Source of the DNA: Sinonovacula constricta
Lineage: Eukaryota > Mollusca > Bivalvia > Cardiida > Solecurtidae
Direction of reading: 5' to 3'
DNA: 64,000 nucleotides
Assembly (NCBI GenBank): GCA_007844125.1
Contig: CM017559.1
Coordinates: 35,594,760 to 35,658,759 of the forward strand
Made by a program: the position numbers and the translations under genes. The number at the start of each line of letters is the position of its first letter. The first letter of the stretch is position 1. The notes below the pieces were generated by a model, which worked only from the letters and a program-made list of their open reading frames with translations, was not told the DNA's origin and searched no databases. Of this stretch, positions 41,101 to 53,100 are shown in pieces.

Positions 41101-44100
41101 CCAAACAGTGACCTTCACTTTAAAATTGGACCTGGTAGCGCAATCGGTAGAGCGTTGGCTCCAGTAACGGGAGGCTCTGTGTTCGAAACCTTGGCCGCGA
41201 CATACCAAAGTCGTAAAAAATGATAGTGGTATAGCTCCTTGGTAACGCCCATGCAAATATAAGGTTAGTTCCATGACTGGTTGGCCCACTGTCAGGATAA
41301 TGTGACTCGGTTTGGTATCATGCCAGATATTCATGGCATGCTATACACAGTGAAGGCAGCACTATATCTGTTTCAACTAGACACTGTCTCTCGATAACTG
41401 AAATACTGTTGGTGGGATGGTAAACCTAATAAACATTCACCTGATATGGATATGATAATTAATGATCACAAAGATTTTGTTACAGTTGGTGTCTATAGTT
41501 ATACAGTTGTCTATAAAAGACTCCATGTAAAAATTGTACAGGATGCAGTAAAAAATAAGTTAACAAGATAACAACTGCAGGTTTATTCATACATTTCAAC
41601 ATTTGGGTTTGAGTCCTGGTTGGGGCAGAATTTTCAAGGGGGAAGGTTTTTCAGATAACGTGGAGTGCCCAAGTGGTTCTACCCAGACATAAGTCTGGGT
41701 CTTCCTCCACCAATAATTAGCTGGTCGTTGTCAATATGACCATAATTGTGTTGGTGCAATGCATCAAACAAAAAAGAAAATAAACCTTGTTATACATAAT
41801 CACATGCTGACATGCCATTCAGCTGTTATGTAACTACAGGCATGAGTTGCTGCACATGCAGTTATTTTGCAACAGTGATGATGGGATTTTGTTCAATCAT
41901 TGGGTATTTGAGAGGTGTTCATAGTTTTACTTTTTCAGGTACTTTCAGAGGGTGCATCTGTAAGTCACATGTCACAACAAATCAGCAAGATTTCTATATC
42001 GGCTATTTGTAGTTTCCTATCATTCTGTCCAGTGTTTTTACTGATATTATAAGAAAAAAGCTTTATATTGACTATCAATTTTTGAGCTCCTGTTGTTGCT
42101 TAAACAAAAGTCATGATTTTATATCACTTCAAAAAAACCCCTCTAAAGTAAGTAGCACAGTACCTTTTAGATTGTTGAGTTAAAATCATCAACCACATTT
42201 CATGCAGCTGTCAAATAAAAATTGTTTTTTGGCTTTTAGTTGGATCAATTGCCGGTGACTTGATGATCAGTCAGCGCCTTGTTTCTGGCACCCTGTCTAA
42301 GAGCCTTGGCCCAGTTGGTCGCAGTTTGGTTGAGCAGGAAAACAGCAAGATCCGCAAACGACACAAAAGTGCTGGGGACCACCATCAGCTTAAGACTCGA
42401 TCACAGAGTCTCTCTGCCAACTGGCCGCAGTTTAACCTTCGTGTGGAGGAGGAAGGAGGAAAAGAAAAGGCATGTATGATAGAAGTGAGTGAGGTCAGTG
42501 GAAAATCAGGCCTTCAGGGTAGCCTGGAGTTGACAGAGATAAAGGATGTTGCGGAGGAGATTAAGGACAGTGGTGTGGCCCTGGACGATGATATGAATGA
42601 AGGGTTTGTGTTCCAAGATGGGATTGAACTGGAGGAAGAAAGTGCTGACCATGAAGGGAGAAGTCACAGGTGTGGTGATGGTAGTGGGCAACATGTTGAT
42701 GAGAAGGGTGACCATAGAGGTAATAGGGCTTCGGACTCGGCTTTTATGAAAGTTTTGACACAAGATAAAAATGAAGTAGATGGCAGAGGTAGTGCATTGA
42801 CTAGTAATGGGGAAGTGGATGCTGATAGTGATAAAAAGAGATTTGGCACTAAAAGTGATAGCCTCAAATCAGCCACTTCTAGTCCGTTACATTCCGTTCC
42901 AACTCCTGTGACTGAGAATGATCCTCTTGGTTTATTTGTGGAAGACAAACAACAACAACTCAAAGAGGAAGTCAAAATGCGTGAAAATACGCCAAAGACT
43001 TCCCCACAAAAAACAAGGGAAAGTTTTGTCCTGACACAACCATTTCAGGATGAAATTAACCGTAAAGGAAGTCAAGTTGGTGAACTTTCTTTGGGTGAGT
43101 GCAATAGTTCAGCTGCTGACAATGAAAATGGGAGTAGTAATAAACTCTTGTCTCCAGTGGACAAAGTGCAAAAAATGCTCTTTAGTAAAATGGAACGAAC
43201 TAGTAGTTTTCCAGAGAATTTGGGTAATCAGAGAAAAGAGGAGGGGCATAAGGGTAAAGTTGAGGATAGCAGGAATGACACAGTGTCTCTGGGTAGATCT
43301 AGTTCATCCCTGTATGAACAAAGAACAGATGCTGTACGAGGGGCCGACTTCCGGCTGTTCCGAGCAGGAAGTTTCAGACGACACAAAGACAACTTTAGTG
43401 GAATGCTCAAAATCGCTACTGGTGCTTTTGCAACAAAACTCACTGAGATTAAACTGTCTATGACACCCAGTAAACTGGGGTCTAACACATCACTCACTCC
43501 GTCTTTTGATGACATGGATTCTGCTGAGGAAGATAGTTACAGGGACACTATGAGGAAGAAATATAGCCGAGACTACCATAAGAGTGATGATAAACTGGAT
43601 GGTTCCAGTATTAACGGGGTACAAGGTGAGTCAATGATGAGAGCAAAATGTGTAGCATGGTAAATGGGCTTTCATTTTGGTTATTTTATGTATTTTGTTC
43701 TTCCTCTCTCGCCAAAAACGTGTTTGCTTTCACTTTATTTATACTGTATTTGGGGCATTTGAAATTTGTGTTTACTCTCAAATTAAATTCTCTGATATAT
43801 AGCAACAATTTGCAGCACACAGTTATAGTCAAAATTTATAAAATATTTATCCAAACTTTTTGTTAATCTTTTTTTATGGCCATACTTTTTTAAAAATGTC
43901 TGACTTGTGATGTTGTAATAGCAGTTATTGACAATTGTGGCATCGGCATTTTCTATGCACACTTCTGGTAAGACACTTTTCTGATGTTCCATGCCACAAA
44001 TATTTTCACCACAGTATTATTTATAAATAAGAAAATTGACCAAAATATTTAGACATAGTAATACAGATGAGAAAAACTGTTCATTTTATTATGAAAGTTA

Positions 44101-47100
44101 AATCTAATCCTAAAAATCCTGTATATGGTTTTATTTTCCATCCTAAAGTTAAACACTTGTACGAGATTAACCAAAGGCAGTTAAACTGTTTGGTTTACAG
44201 TTGTTAGACATCATACAGTCATCACATCTGAATTTAAATCAAGTAATGGAAAACAATGTATTGGAATCCCCACCATGGCAGTTTAAAACTCCCGCTGTTG
44301 ATTTAACTCTTTGTACAAATAATGAAAAACAGACCCTCTCAAACTGTGCAACAAGAAATACTCGACCTCGTAATATATTAACCCCTCCACAACCCCCCCC
44401 CCCCCCCCCACCCCCCAACCCCCATCCTCACAAACCATATTCAGTATTTTTATGTCATTAACATGTACGAACTATTGAAGTCTTGATTCTAAGCTTGTTT
44501 TTTTCTTGAATAAGTTTTTTTTTTCAAACTGTTTATTAAGCTAACATTATATATTTTTAAACTGTATAATATTTTAATCTGTTTTCAATGATAATTAAAA
44601 TTATTTTAACTTTATATATATTTTTTTTATTTCTACTCACATATTTTAATTTTAACCTAATTATGCTCTGTTCAAGTAAAACTTAATTGTATTCAAAACT
44701 TAATTGTATTCGGTGCCATATGACCTATCAAGTGTTGGTGTGCTGTAAAACCCAAAATACTATATCAGACAAAGTTAGACAAAACTGATGAAATAATGTT
44801 TATTACTTAATAATTTAAGATACAGACATACATGCACATCTGTTCATGACTTAATATATAATTATCTGAGAGGCACACTTGCATTTTCTGCTTGCTTATA
44901 TCATTTTCTTTTATTTATTTTTACATTTTACATTTAAACATAGGTGAGGACCCTTCAAATCCAGCTATTAAATATATATATATATATATGTAATGAGAAG
45001 ACATCTAATAATCTGACTCTTTTAGCCATTTTGATAGCTTTTTGACTAATAATGTTAAGTTTACCGTATTTTGCGGGATATACCCTCAACATCTTTTTTT
45101 TTATTGGAGCATGCAGGGTATTATCCAGAGTGGGGAATCTGTTAACAAAATTGAATTAATATACTTCAAATGGGGTTATAATAAGCAAAACACGGTAAGT
45201 CATATATGTTTGTAAATCTGAATGTTAATGTATATCATAGCGTATTTTCTTTCTTTTTTTAAATATTCTTGTTCTTAAATGATTTGGTTGTTATTTACTG
45301 GTTTTGTAGAATTTTGAATATGCTTTCCTTTTTAGCATAGCATTGAATTAAGTAATTTTGCATTTGAGCAAAGTTTAGTCTTGTTACTATGATTTATGCC
45401 TGGAAAACTTTTTGTTTTTTGTTGTTTTCTTGATTTTTTATAATTCTTTTCTGCATGTTAACAATTTTCTTAAGTGTAATATATACTCAAGTAGGAAACT
45501 TAGGTCACAAGTAATGTGCTGCATTGTTAGAAATGAATGCATCATTGTTTGCATGTATTTTACATATTTTCTATGTTTTATTACAAGCTTCTAAGCATGT
45601 GCATGAAGCATGAGTTGTAAACATATGCTTAATATGTATTTACCTAATATTCACACACACACACACATGTATTGTGTATGTTTTATATATATATATATGT
45701 ATTTATTGTTGATGTATTGGTGTTTGATTTAGCCCTACCTTCTTTTTCTTTCCCTTCCTTAGTTCCCTATTCACGTAAGTATGGTGTGTGCTGCGTGATG
45801 AGTGGAAGTTTTCCTCGCACATATCATTTTAACCTTTTCGCCAAATCTTATTTTTTACCAGATCAGTATGTAACATCAATTAAGATCGGTTGTTAACAGA
45901 TCTTACTTTTATAACAGTCATTATGATTGGTTCATCTTAATCATACTTTAACCCTAATCTGGATTGGTCAGGTTGAAAACTACATTATTATAACAGAAAC
46001 TTTCATTGGTCAGTGTTAGGAAAGGACAAGCATATAATCATAAAGATATTAATATCATCAGAGAGAAAGAAATTTGGAGATTCTAACCATCTAATGAGAG
46101 AAAGGGTTTAACTTTGAAAACAAGTTAATGGGGTCCTACCGATATCCACAGTTATCTCCCTTGCGAAGTCAGTTTAGAGTGATTTCCCTTTGGTATTGGG
46201 TAGTTCCGTTTGTTGAGAAAAACGACGATCAGATAAAATATCGAGATTTATCCCTGTGTTCTTAAAGGAATTTCAATGTTTGCTCTATATTCAACGTAGG
46301 AAACTGATGCAGAACAGCAGTACAGCCAAAGCTAAGAAGGAAATTATGTATGATAGAGTAAAACTGTTAAAGTCGGAACAGTTTCTCAAGAAACTGTATT
46401 GGTGGGGTAAAATAAGCTGGTACTTAATCTCGACAGATCGTCCTGTAATACTGGCGTGTTGCGATTAATTTCGCTATTTTAGTTGCCTTTTTCGTCATTG
46501 ATGAGCTGCAGATAATTTGTGTAAGCTTTTAATGTAAATGTGCTGGAAGTGAAATGGTAATTGGAGCAATTCGACTATAGTAATGCATTTTTATACTAGT
46601 CATGATTGAAATTAAATGTGTGGCATATAGGGAGTTAGCAACATATGCAACCTATTTTGGTGTGTGTATTTTTGGCTCCTTTATCCTATTTTCATTAACT
46701 CATTGAGCCCTACAGCCAATTAACCAGTCATCCACTAGAGGCATTTCTCCAGTTACCCTCTACACCTGGTGGGGGTCTTATCTGCCCCTCATGCCTGGTG
46801 ACACATCTGGTGTGGATTACCGGTCAGTGTAAGATATTGTGGGTGGATGTATACACACGCAATAAACATGTCATTTTGGATATACTCTAAAAGTATATTT
46901 TCACATACTTGCAGCACAGAAAGTGCTTTACACAACCGTGTAATTTTTAACACTGTAAGAAAAGAAATACTTCAGAAAAGAAAGAAAATGACTGAAATCT
47001 GAAGAACGAGTAAGATTAATAATATCAAAATTAACACAATTTAAATGATTAAAATAAGATATAATTGACCTCATCAAGTTTTCTTATCTTTATAACGTAA

Positions 47101-50100
47101 ATGACACTGCTTTATTTAAAAAAAATTATATAATGAGTAACTTTAAAACAGTCGGCCGTCTTTGATTGAAAGTTGCGATTTACCGGTAGTTTGAAAAAAT
47201 AACGCTCTTAAACTTCATATTTGACTGAAAACTTCCGCTATTTCCAAGCGTTAGCTTTTGTCTTTTGATCTTTTGATGTTTGCAATTATATTATAATTGG
47301 ATCTGACATAGGTAATTCCACATATCCGCCGATACATGTGCGTATAAATAGGTATTTTAAAGCTAACAGTAAGGTACATCGCCGTTTTTCTTGACATAAT
47401 TAATTCATTGTGTTTACATCTGGGTTACATGAAATTCCAATACATATATTTCAGGCCATAAAAACCTTTCATGTGACCATGCTTTTCCCTAATCCACAGC
47501 CATTTTCAACATAAAATCGGCGTACTCTCAATATAGTTTACTGTATACAACCGAAACCGGAACTACCCAAAGAAGCGCCACCTCGTTCAAGGGAGGTAAA
47601 TACGTTGCAAAATCAGGGATAACTCCATATATCAGTAGGACCCCATTAACAATAGCAACATAAAAAAGTATCTAACATGAGTGTGTAATAATTTTCCTAA
47701 AACTTACATTTCATGACATTTTTTTTTTTAATAAATGCATTTGTTGAAAGATCTTCTTTAAAAGAATTAATGGGCATGACAAAGTCATAATTTAATTCCT
47801 AAAGTCCACAATGACACAACCTTTTCAAGTAGAATTGAAATTATCAATCAAAACATATTACAATGTACATCATTTTTCTGTAGTATTTCTATTGTTTTAT
47901 TAGGATTACATTTGCTTGACAGAGAATTTCTTCATATTGTTTAATAGTATTCCTTTTAATCTATTTTTATATAGAGGTTTAAATGCATGAGTTTCGTGCA
48001 TTGTATCTTATGTTAGATTAGTTGCTTTTGAAAAAAAACTATGCTTTAAAAGAACTATTATTTTCACAAATTTTATATTTTCTGACACCAAGCCTTTATT
48101 TTCCTACTACTATAAAAACAAACAACTCATAATTTAATTTGACTTTGTCATTACCTATCTCTTCTATAGAAAATTATTGCATAAATCATTGCTCCATGTA
48201 GTCCTTGGCAAACACTTTGTTTCAAATGTTTAAATAGACAAAAAAAATTACAGGCTTAGAAGTTGGGTTGTAGATCTGTAAATATTTAATTATAAACTAT
48301 GTTTTTCTAAGCAAAACTCTGGTCATAATACTGAACAAAGTTTGCCAGTGGGTAAGAAAACCTTGTGCATTTTTCAACAGGATTTGTCTAAACTTTTCAC
48401 AGGATGCCATAGCACATATTGTCAGGATTTTATGATAGGGTGCAGGTCCTTGTTACTAAAAATAGATTTTTTGTTTGTTATATAATTTCTTTTAGGACAG
48501 AAAAATATTAGGAGATATGTATCAGTAGATACATGTACTTAATGGCAAAAGCAAGATTTGGATTGATTTTAGATATATTGTTTCAAGGTCACAAGTATAT
48601 TGTTTCAAGGTCACCAATATATTGATTCAAGGTCACCAGTAAAAAAAATTCCAGGTCACTATTACTTAAAAAGTTTTTTTTTGAGTCAGATGGTGGATAA
48701 TCTGATTTTCACATTATTGAGTATGTTCATGTGTATGCCAGTTTATATTTGTCATTTAATATTGCTATAAATATGCATCTGTTGACATTTATTTTCTTAA
48801 TATTAACATTTTCAAGTACTGGGTATATGACTCTTTAAATTACATGTGCATCAAAACACTTACTTCTTTATGAAAGCAATTTTTTTTAGATTTTCTTATT
48901 CTTATTTTAGCTAAGCAGACCTTACTTTTTATTTTCCTTGTTTCATGCCTTCAAATTGTTTATATATAAATAAAAGTACATGTGCTGAGTATTTCACAAA
49001 TATACTCACTTTTTAAATTTTGTAGTCTTATTACTTAGTAGTAATTTCAGTACAATTAGCTTTATAAGTGTTTGAAAATGTAATAACATTTTTTCTTGTT
49101 GTTTCATCATAGATTTTGCATTTCTGTTAACTATTCATTTAGGGATAATATTTTGACTTTTTATTTCATCTCCACTGGGCCAAATTCTACCAATGGTTAC
49201 TTTAAAATGTGTAATGTTAAATATTGCACATGGATTAAGTCATCATGTGTAAATTACTTAGCATTTAGGTTTTAAGTTTTTGAAGAAGACAAGGGTTTTT
49301 GGAATCAGAGAACTGCATATATAGTTCTTCATTGACATTTCAAATATAAGATTCTTACCTGAGGTATAACCCATTATTGAAACATTTGAAATGTTTTAGT
49401 TCTCTCCATAGTGGGAAGGTACTAGGTGTTTTTATATACCGGTACTTTATATAAGAAATATAATAAAAGCGCCCAACCTTTTTTTATAAATTCTTATCTC
49501 AGTCAACAGGGTTCCATATTATGCACATGCTTTAGTCATAAGTGTTTTTGGAAAGTTTAAAGGTGGAAAAATCTGCAGTAACTATACACCAATTACCTAC
49601 CCACAAGGGAGGTAAGAATGTATTTTTAATAGAGTAAATTCCCTTTACTTACTAAACAAGGGAATACTTAATAATTAAATGTGGTTGAATTCACATTTGG
49701 TTTGGTTTTAGAGTTTAGATTTGTTTGTGAATTATTTGTAAACACTGAAATTTTGGAAATAGAGTGAGTTTTAATTAGTACTTATTTACACAATTAATTA
49801 CTAATACAAAATCATGTATTGGTCATTTAAAGTCATAGGGTTGTCGATGTATAAAGGTAATATACACTGAAGGGAACACTTATATGACCATTAACATAAA
49901 AGTATCTTAAGACAAAAAATCAGGCGTCTGTGTAAGTTTTCTTTTGTTACATTTATATCATTTTCTTTTTAGAACTAGGGAGTGTCTGAGGCAGTGGTCC
50001 ACCATACCTGCAATGCTTTAGTTTCCTCTTTTATCTCAAGATGAGCCTTTCTGATACCTTTCTGTCAGGCATCAACAATTTGTTGCTTAGAAATTGTGTA

Positions 50101-53100
50101 CATTTTGAAAGCTGAGAAAACACATATGTACAGTCAAGAGGTCACATACTTTAATATTCATGGAAGATGACCTAAATTTTCTTTCAATGAGAAAAAAGGC
50201 AATAGTTATACCCAGACCTTGGCTTCATTTTTCTGCAATAGTTAAAAGTTGTTGACCACAACCATGCTTGTGCATTATGTATTAAACCAAAAGCTTTAAG
50301 TTGCTAACATACCATAATCTTTATTTGGCCATTTCCTCGTAAGCATATCAAAAAATAAATATAAAAATCCATTTACCTTAACTTTTCCTTCTCCATTGCA
50401 ATCTCAAACAAAATAACACTGAAAGCCTTTGGACAATAGTTTATTTGTGTACCTTTTAAGGCCTCTAACAACTGTTTTCTCCTTCATTATAGAGAGTGCA
50501 CCAAGCCACGCCTCCTTTATGGAGCGGATGGATCGCCAGTGTCAGGAGGAGCACCTGCAGCGCTGTGAGGTGGAAGAACCCATTGAGACTGATGAACCTG
50601 AGGTTGAAAAGGCCATAGAGGTGGATATCTGCAGTCTCCATCGATGCCCCAAGTGTCGGTGTCTGCTGTACGATGAGGAGATCATGGCAGGATGGAACGC
50701 TGATGATTCAAACCTGAACACAGTCTGCCAGTTCTGTAACAACAAGACTGTGCCTCATCTGCTGATTTATCTTAAGGTTGGTGGAGATGCTCAACTTTCA
50801 TCATCCTTAATGTGTTGTCTTTTATCCAAGTATTCTGAGTTTGCATGTCTATATGCATCATAACAAAACCGGAATGTTAATCAAGAGTTAGTTGGCCATA
50901 CTTAATGACATTTAGTTTTTATTTCTGCTATTATGTGTTAGCTCTTTAATTTGCTTCCTTTCTACTTGCACCGTGTTTTTTTTCTGGTAGCAGAAAAAAT
51001 GTAGTGCTATTATGTCTATTCTGTTGATGAGAACAATTAACCTTTGCATATGGCATACAGTACAGAGACAGATTGGTACACATGCTTAAAATTAATAAAA
51101 CAAATAAAATGCTTCTAATATTGCTTGTAGGATCATCGCGGCAAGAAGAAGAGTGCAGATTCTCATGATGAAGCTGATGATGATTTGATAGGGTTGGATG
51201 GCCCGAGTGAACATGCCTGCATGGACTCCTCATATGGCAAAGATGCCAGCATTTGTCCATCCAGCAGCTCTGACCATGATTTTATCATTGGTGAAATGGA
51301 CGATAACAGCTCTGTTAAGAGCTTTGAAGATCCATGGATGCGACGCTCGGCTATAGAAGAAACATCTAATTCTCCAGACAATCCATCCCCAGAAAGATCG
51401 GAGCCTATGACCATGCATGAGGCAGCAAGGCGAGGCATGCATCGGCGGACTGCTAGCGAGTGTTTCACTGCTGCGACAGATATTTATGGTTCCTCTGTTG
51501 ATTCTATGGAGAGTTTAACATACAGAAATTTACGCTCACCCTTAAGTATATCAATGGACAAAACAGATCCATATACCATAGAAGCTAAGGCTCAACGAAC
51601 TCCAGAACATAAGAAGGCAGTGTTTGACAGGTATGTGACATGGTATTAGATTAGACTTTGAAAGAAACTTTTATATATAATAAATTATTAGTTTCTTATA
51701 ATGAAGTTGGTGATTTATACTGAAATCAGGTTTCTGTGATTGATATGTTGTTTTGTTTTGAAATTCATAGCAACAACTCAGTTATGTTCATCATAGCAGC
51801 ATCTAGCTATTTTGTTGGAGAAAAACAAATGTCTATGTTGCATCAGCAGCCCACTGCAGTTCAACTTGAAGATCTTCCCACATTAGTTCTTTTGCCCCTA
51901 CTGGGAAACAAACCTACATGGTTAGAGACAAGCTGTCAGAGTTTGTGACTCTTATCACTCAGCCACAGGTGACACCATAATTGATACTAGAAGTTTACAA
52001 ACATGAAGTGGATTTATAGAGGTCCGCTGGCAGTAGCTTTCAAACACTGTAATGATGAGGTTATATTATTTCGTCTATAAATGTTTAGTGAAGTTTTGTG
52101 GTCAACTTGAATTCATATATAATCTTAATCCTACATCTATCTCATTGACAAAATGCTGACATTAGACATACTGATGCAGACCATTACTACCATGGTAGCT
52201 TGAGTGAACTGGATAATCTATTGTTGGAGTTCAAAACAAGAAAAATAGAAAGTTATATAATAATTAACAGTTAAATATAATAATTAGCAGTTAAACATGC
52301 ACATTTTCCCCCATTTTATGTAATGCAGCAAAATTCTTCCTTTTTCAAAGGCCTCGGCCCGTCTACATTTTGAGAAAAAAAAACAGGTTGTTGCTTATTG
52401 AAGCAACCAGGCTTGGAACCTAATTCTTTTCGCTGTTGTTGCAAAAGCACCTTGTGATTGTCTGTGAAAAAAGGTTAAGTCTTGTACGTGTGTTGTTTTC
52501 CAGAAGGAACCAGGCCCATGAACCTATTTCTGTGCCATACCTGAGTCCTCTGGTGTTGAGAAAGAACCTTGAGACCATCATAGAGAGTGAAGGCAACTCA
52601 ACATTATCCAGGGATACATTCTTAGATGAGCATCCAATTTTGTTCTGGAACCTGGTATGTTGTAGTATTAATGCTTTGTGGGTTTTATTTATTCCTTGAT
52701 TTTAGTATGAGGCTTTCTTATCAGAGAAATAATAGTGACATATGGTTTACATTAATGTCACTATTTTTGTTGGATATATTTGTAACCCGGATCTGGTAGC
52801 GCAGTCGGTAGATGTCGACTGCATGAACAGGAGGACCCTGGTTCGAACCAGGGCCGCGACATACCAAAGTCATAAAAAATGGAAGTGCTATAGCTCCTTT
52901 GATTTTGCTCAAGCAAATATAATGGTAGTTCCACAACTGGTTGGCCAGGTGTCATGGTAATTTAACTGGGTTTAAGTAAAGATAATAACTAAGTTTCTTT
53001 ATGAATATGACCCCAGATCTCGTCAATTATTTTTTCTGTTATAGGGCATGTACATGCAATATATTTTTAACAAATTGTAAAATTTTGATTGATGTTTCCA

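Larger units (their letters stand above)
43626..50492 (+). other. DENND4 intron 22 (6.9 kb, the longest)
   Basis: It contains a poly(C) tract (about 44395), a dispersed repeat (44500), a small MITE (45061), the microexon candidate (45763), a 1.5-kb TIR element (46124) and the TCAAGGTCA repeat (48583). The stretch 48700-50400 holds nothing I recognise. Confidence 0.8.

Noticed and set aside
41014..41334. 106-codon minus-strand open frame (and similar ones at 3808, 9075, 52721, 32821)
   Set aside because: They read through SINE-A copies; the shared peptide-like phrases come from the shared repeat.
44201..44461. Open frame ending in a poly-Pro run
   Set aside because: The Pro run is a poly(C) tract and the rest has no similarity; it lies within intron 22.
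46256..46468. 70-codon Lys-rich open frame inside the TTAA element
   Set aside because: No transposase motif and too short; treated as chance.
52788..52862. Possible tRNA gene (A box, B box, perfect T-arm)
   Set aside because: Acceptor-stem ends do not pair, the spacing is not that of a mature tRNA, and the SINE-A body follows directly. It is a SINE head.
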